Part shown: piece after piece, positions 7,393 to 8,573 of the stretch
Numbering within the stretch: position 1 is the first letter of the stretch
Layout of the letters: each line of letters begins with the position of its first letter
Assembly (NCBI GenBank): GCA_964512485.1
Contig: CAZEHJ010000107.1
Location: forward strand, 1-8,573
Source: CAZEHJ01 sp964512485
GTDB lineage: Bacteria > Bacteroidota > Rhodothermia > Rhodothermales > UBA10348
DNA length: 8,573 bases
Reading direction: 5' to 3'
The notes under the pieces: model-generated
What the model was told of the DNA's origin: nothing
Database searches by the model: none
What the model saw: the letters and a program-made list of their open reading frames with translations, nothing else
Position numbers and translations under genes: made by a program

Positions 7393-8573
7393 ATGAAGAC
7401 TATTGCGATCCTTGCCACCCTCGACACGAAAGCCGCCGAAGCTGACTTCATGCGCCAGCAGATTGAAGATCTGGGTGGCAAGGCCATGCTGATTGACATC
7501 GGCGTCGTTGGAGATTCGCCGATCGCAGCGGATGTCACGAAGGAGGAGATCATCGAAGCCGGAGGTGGTTCACTGGCCGAATTGCTGAACGAGCCGACGC
7601 GCGCGAAAGCCAACCCGTTTGTCGTGGCTGGTGCGACCAGAAAAATGTTGGAGCTTCAGCAGGCGGGTGCGATTCACGGTGTTGTTTCGCTCGGAGGCAC
7701 ACAGGGCACATCAACATGTGCTCCCGTTCTTCAGGCGCTCCCGTATGGCTTTCCCAAAGTGATGCTCTCGACCACTGCATCGGGTGATACCTCGCCATTT
7801 GTGGGCATCAAGGACATCACGATGATGTTTTCAGTCAGCGACATACTTGGCCTTAACGTGTTCTCGCGCAAGATATTGGCCAATGCTGCAGCTTGCGCCT
7901 GGGGTATGGCCCAGGTTGAGCGAAGCATCACGAAGTCAACGGCGAAAGGAGTCATCGGTCTCACGAATCTGGGTGTTCTCACGCAGGGTGCGATGCACGC
8001 CGTCGAACTGTTCGAAAATGCCGGATATGAGGTCATAACGTTCCACGCAATCGGCGCCGGTGGTGAGGCCATGGAGCAGATGATGAAAGAGGGGATCATC
8101 ACCGGGGTATTTGATTACGCCATGGGAGAAATTGCCGACGGCGTTTTTGGAACGCTGCGCGCATCGGGTCCGGAACGACTCACAGTTGCCGGAAAGCTGG
8201 GCCTACCGCAGGTCATCTGCCCGGGCGGAAGTGAGCACCTTGGCATTCTGGTTGGTGAACCGAATGAGATACCTGACGGCTGGGACGATCATCAAATCGT
8301 ATGGCATTCGCCTTATGTTTTTGTCCCGCGTTTGAATGCTGAGGAGCAGGCTAGAATTTCAGCCAGCATAGGAGAACGACTGCAGCACACGAGTGGAAAT
8401 GCTGTCTTCCTGATGCCGCTGAAAGGAGTCAGCAGTTATTCAGCGGAAGGAGGAGCGCTGTTCAATCCTCCACTAGACCAGGCGTATTGGGAGTCTCTTC
8501 AGGAGCACATCCCTGACACCGTTGAGGTCGAGTCGCTGAACTTGAATGCAGAAGATCCGGCGTTCGTCGAGTA
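7393..8573 (+). CDS. Tm-1-like / UPF0261 family protein (runs off window end)
   Basis: In-window, 393 codons are open and the last two bases are TA, which could begin a stop or a further codon. Family members are about 400 residues, so it is nearly complete. The protein begins MKTIAILATLDTKAAEADF, the typical UPF0261 strand and LDTK motif. It continues with SLGGTQGTSTCAPVLQALP (99-117), PKVMLSTTASGDT (121-133), SVSDILGLN (147-155), ITFHAIGAGGEAMEQ (215-229), EIADGVFG (246-253) and PLKGVSSYS (342-350). These match a two-domain nucleotide-binding protein like the N-terminal half of tomato Tm-1, which binds ATP. Its bacterial function is unknown. No signal peptide is present. A strong Shine-Dalgarno (AGGAGG, 6 nt before ATG) overlaps the upstream stop codon, so translation is probably coupled to the TIM-barrel gene. 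Some motifs differ from the family pattern I recall (TNLGVLTQG, PGGSEHLG, VWHSPYVFVPRL), suggesting a divergent clade. Confidence 0.88.
   Translation, partial: MKTIAILATLDTKAAEADFMRQQIEDLGGKAMLIDIGVVGDSPIAADVTKEEIIEAGGGSLAELLNEPTRAKANPFVVAGATRKMLELQQAGAIHGVVSLGGTQGTSTCAPVLQALPYGFPKVMLSTTASGDTSPFVGIKDITMMFSVSDILGLNVFSRKILANAAACAWGMAQVERSITKSTAKGVIGLTNLGVLTQGAMHAVELFENAGYEVITFHAIGAGGEAMEQMMKEGIITGVFDYAMGEIADGVFGTLRASGPERLTVAGKLGLPQVICPGGSEHLGILVGEPNEIPDGWDDHQIVWHSPYVFVPRLNAEEQARISASIGERLQHTSGNAVFLMPLKGVSSYSAEGGALFNPPLDQAYWESLQEHIPDTVEVESLNLNAEDPAFVE

Noticed and set aside
7050..7613. 187-residue open frame on the minus strand
   Set aside because: It spans the junction of two well-supported plus-strand genes and shows no family motif.
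7731..8102. 123-residue minus-strand frame
   Set aside because: It is antisense to the Tm-1-like gene, which has conserved motifs throughout.

Overview
The window looks like chromosomal DNA of a Gram-negative bacterium. Evidence: a TonB-dependent outer-membrane receptor, two periplasmic lipoproteins with N-terminal lipobox cysteines, and base composition slightly above 50% GC by eye. SGNH hydrolases fused to PVC-type propellers, and ThuA-like lipoproteins, are common in Bacteroidota/Rhodothermota, Planctomycetota and Verrucomicrobiota. Most starts here lack a Shine-Dalgarno sequence, which slightly favours a Bacteroidota-like or Rhodothermales-like host. The taxon is an inference and not certain.

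The layout is two divergent transcription units around a short regulatory region near 6330-6521. Leftward (minus strand), in transcription order: a TonB-dependent receptor (6329-4230), a ThuA-fold lipoprotein (4142-3033), and a 962-residue multidomain lipoprotein (2987-99). The gaps are 87 and 45 bp, with no visible terminator between genes, so a single operon is likely. Rightward (plus strand): a TIM-barrel protein of the PEP-hydrolase-like family (6522-7382), then a Tm-1-like/UPF0261 protein (7393 to the window end). These two are 10 bp apart, and a strong ribosome-binding site overlaps the first gene's stop codon.

The most unusual gene is the large lipoprotein. It carries an SGNH/GDSL esterase-like domain, a PVC-type 'membrane-bound dehydrogenase' beta-propeller, a short helical HEAT-like stretch, and a C-terminal azurin-type cupredoxin with all type-1 copper ligands. 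PVC-type propellers often carry a C-terminal cytochrome c domain. This protein has no CxxCH haem motif, and a blue-copper domain sits in that place. The mature chain appears to contain only two cysteines: the lipidated one and the copper ligand.

A working model, which is inference: the receptor brings a ligand (glycan fragment, cofactor or metal chelate) into the periplasm, the SGNH domain may remove an ester group, ThuA and the propeller act on a sugar or polyol, and the cupredoxin passes electrons on. The two rightward genes are cytoplasmic (no signal peptides, cysteine-rich TIM barrel). They correspond to the two halves of the plant Tm-1 protein, here as separate genes in reverse order. 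Whether they share a pathway with the leftward operon is unknown. No tRNA, rRNA, CRISPR array, transposase or phage gene was seen.
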